Positions 63,775-64,000 of a DNA stretch of 64,000 nt are shown piece after piece. The translations under genes and the position numbers were made by a program. Under the pieces are notes generated by a model. It ran no database searches and was not told where the DNA came from. It worked only from the letters and a program-made list of their open reading frames with translations. Location: contig VCMS01000155.1 in assembly GCA_022539475.1 (NCBI GenBank), positions 165,063-229,062 of the forward strand. The letters are read 5' to 3'. This DNA is from Gracilaria domingensis. Lineage: Eukaryota; Rhodophyta; Florideophyceae; Gracilariales; Gracilariaceae. Every line of letters starts with the position of its first letter. Positions within the stretch are counted from its first letter, which is position 1.

Positions 63775-64000
63775 AGCGCGCGTCGCGCTCGCGCGTCGGG
63801 CTGCGGAGTGTCGTTCCGTGTTCCTGGGCACCTGACGTGGGCAATGCCAGAACAACGAGGAGCAGGCGCACGGCGCAGATCGAGTACGCGCTCTCGCGCG
63901 GCATCAACTTCATCGACACCGGCAGAGGTGTACCCCGTTGCCGTCGTCGGCGGCCGGGTGGTGCCTTGGCCGCACGGAGGCCCTTATTGGGCGCTACTTT
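63775..64000 (+). pseudogene. Start of an aldo/keto reductase gene, with clustered frame breaks, cut by the window edge
   Basis: Pieces in successive frames read VFLGT, (T)WGNA, NNEEQAHG, QIEYALSRGINFIDT, AEVYPV and TEALIGRYF. These match in order the N-terminal part of aldo/keto reductases of the Tas type: the GT-T-G turn, the helix before the first catalytic Asp in INFIDT, the Tyr of AEVYPV, and TE-IGR. At least four one-base gains or losses occur in about 170 bp, mostly in short base runs (for example ACCTGACG, TGGGCAAT, ACCGGCAGAGG). Either the gene is dead or the sequence has consensus errors here. It would reduce aldehydes or ketones with NADPH. Confidence 0.65.

Noticed and set aside
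1-64000. tRNA, rRNA or small structured RNA genes
   Set aside because: No cloverleaf A/B-box pair or rRNA core sequence was noticed on reading; a dedicated scan could still find one.

Overview
This is eukaryotic nuclear DNA in which nearly everything readable is transposable-element sequence, much of it nested. Evidence for a eukaryote: Ty3/Gypsy LTR retrotransposons with gag, protease, RT, RNase H, integrase and chromodomain; a PIF/Harbinger-type DNA transposon; a candidate spliceosomal intron with a TACTAAC branch point; decayed pieces of the ribosome-maturation GTPase EFL1 and of DNA polymerase epsilon subunit B; and a KA1-type domain protein. No prokaryotic operon structure, rRNA or tRNA gene is visible. 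CpG is not depleted. The intron-poor, transposon-rich style would suit an alga such as a red alga, or another protist, but the species cannot be fixed from this window.

Layout. 1-1.9 kb: broken Gypsy pol and gag (minus) carrying a small inverted-repeat element. 2.1-3.0 kb: solo LTR. 3.8-4.6 kb: TA-flanked DNA element. 4.7-20.0 kb: one old solo LTR of the 'D' family, split by complete element A (4945-16875, TSD AATAT), by another solo LTR (17107-18082) and by two small inverted-repeat elements. 20.0-21.3 kb: a 104-codon ORF followed by a hairpin. 21.3-38.8 kb: element B (Gypsy, minus), whose gag is split by chromodomain element C (30398-36008, TSD CTATC/CTATT). 38.8-41.1 kb: another retroelement gag, split by a 1.1-kb foldback element. 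41.95-49.08 kb: a Harbinger-like element with a Myb/SANT-like gene at one end, a dead transposase at the other, and EFL1 and POLE2 fragments between. 49.1-51.6 kb: nothing recognised. 51648-61681: element D, the youngest (near-identical 1.9-kb LTRs, TSD GTGAT, intact 1181-codon pol). 61.7-64.0 kb: the only host-like genes, a KA1-domain protein (minus) and a broken aldo/keto reductase start (plus), diverging from a very GC-rich spacer.

Most unusual points. (1) Elements A and B both carry, between pol and the 3' LTR, a long ORF on the strand opposite to gag-pol. The two proteins are homologous along their length, and each has a TATA motif exactly 17 nt before its ATG. (2) The D-family LTR contains a reading frame with two C-x2-C-x12-H-x5-H zinc fingers behind a conserved candidate intron. 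It is preserved in the young element and in the old nested LTR, but has no ATG. The whole leader of about 1.4 kb from the LTR TATA box to gag lacks ATG on the sense strand, against about 22 ATGs on the other strand. (3) The Harbinger-like element appears to have picked up parts of two housekeeping genes.
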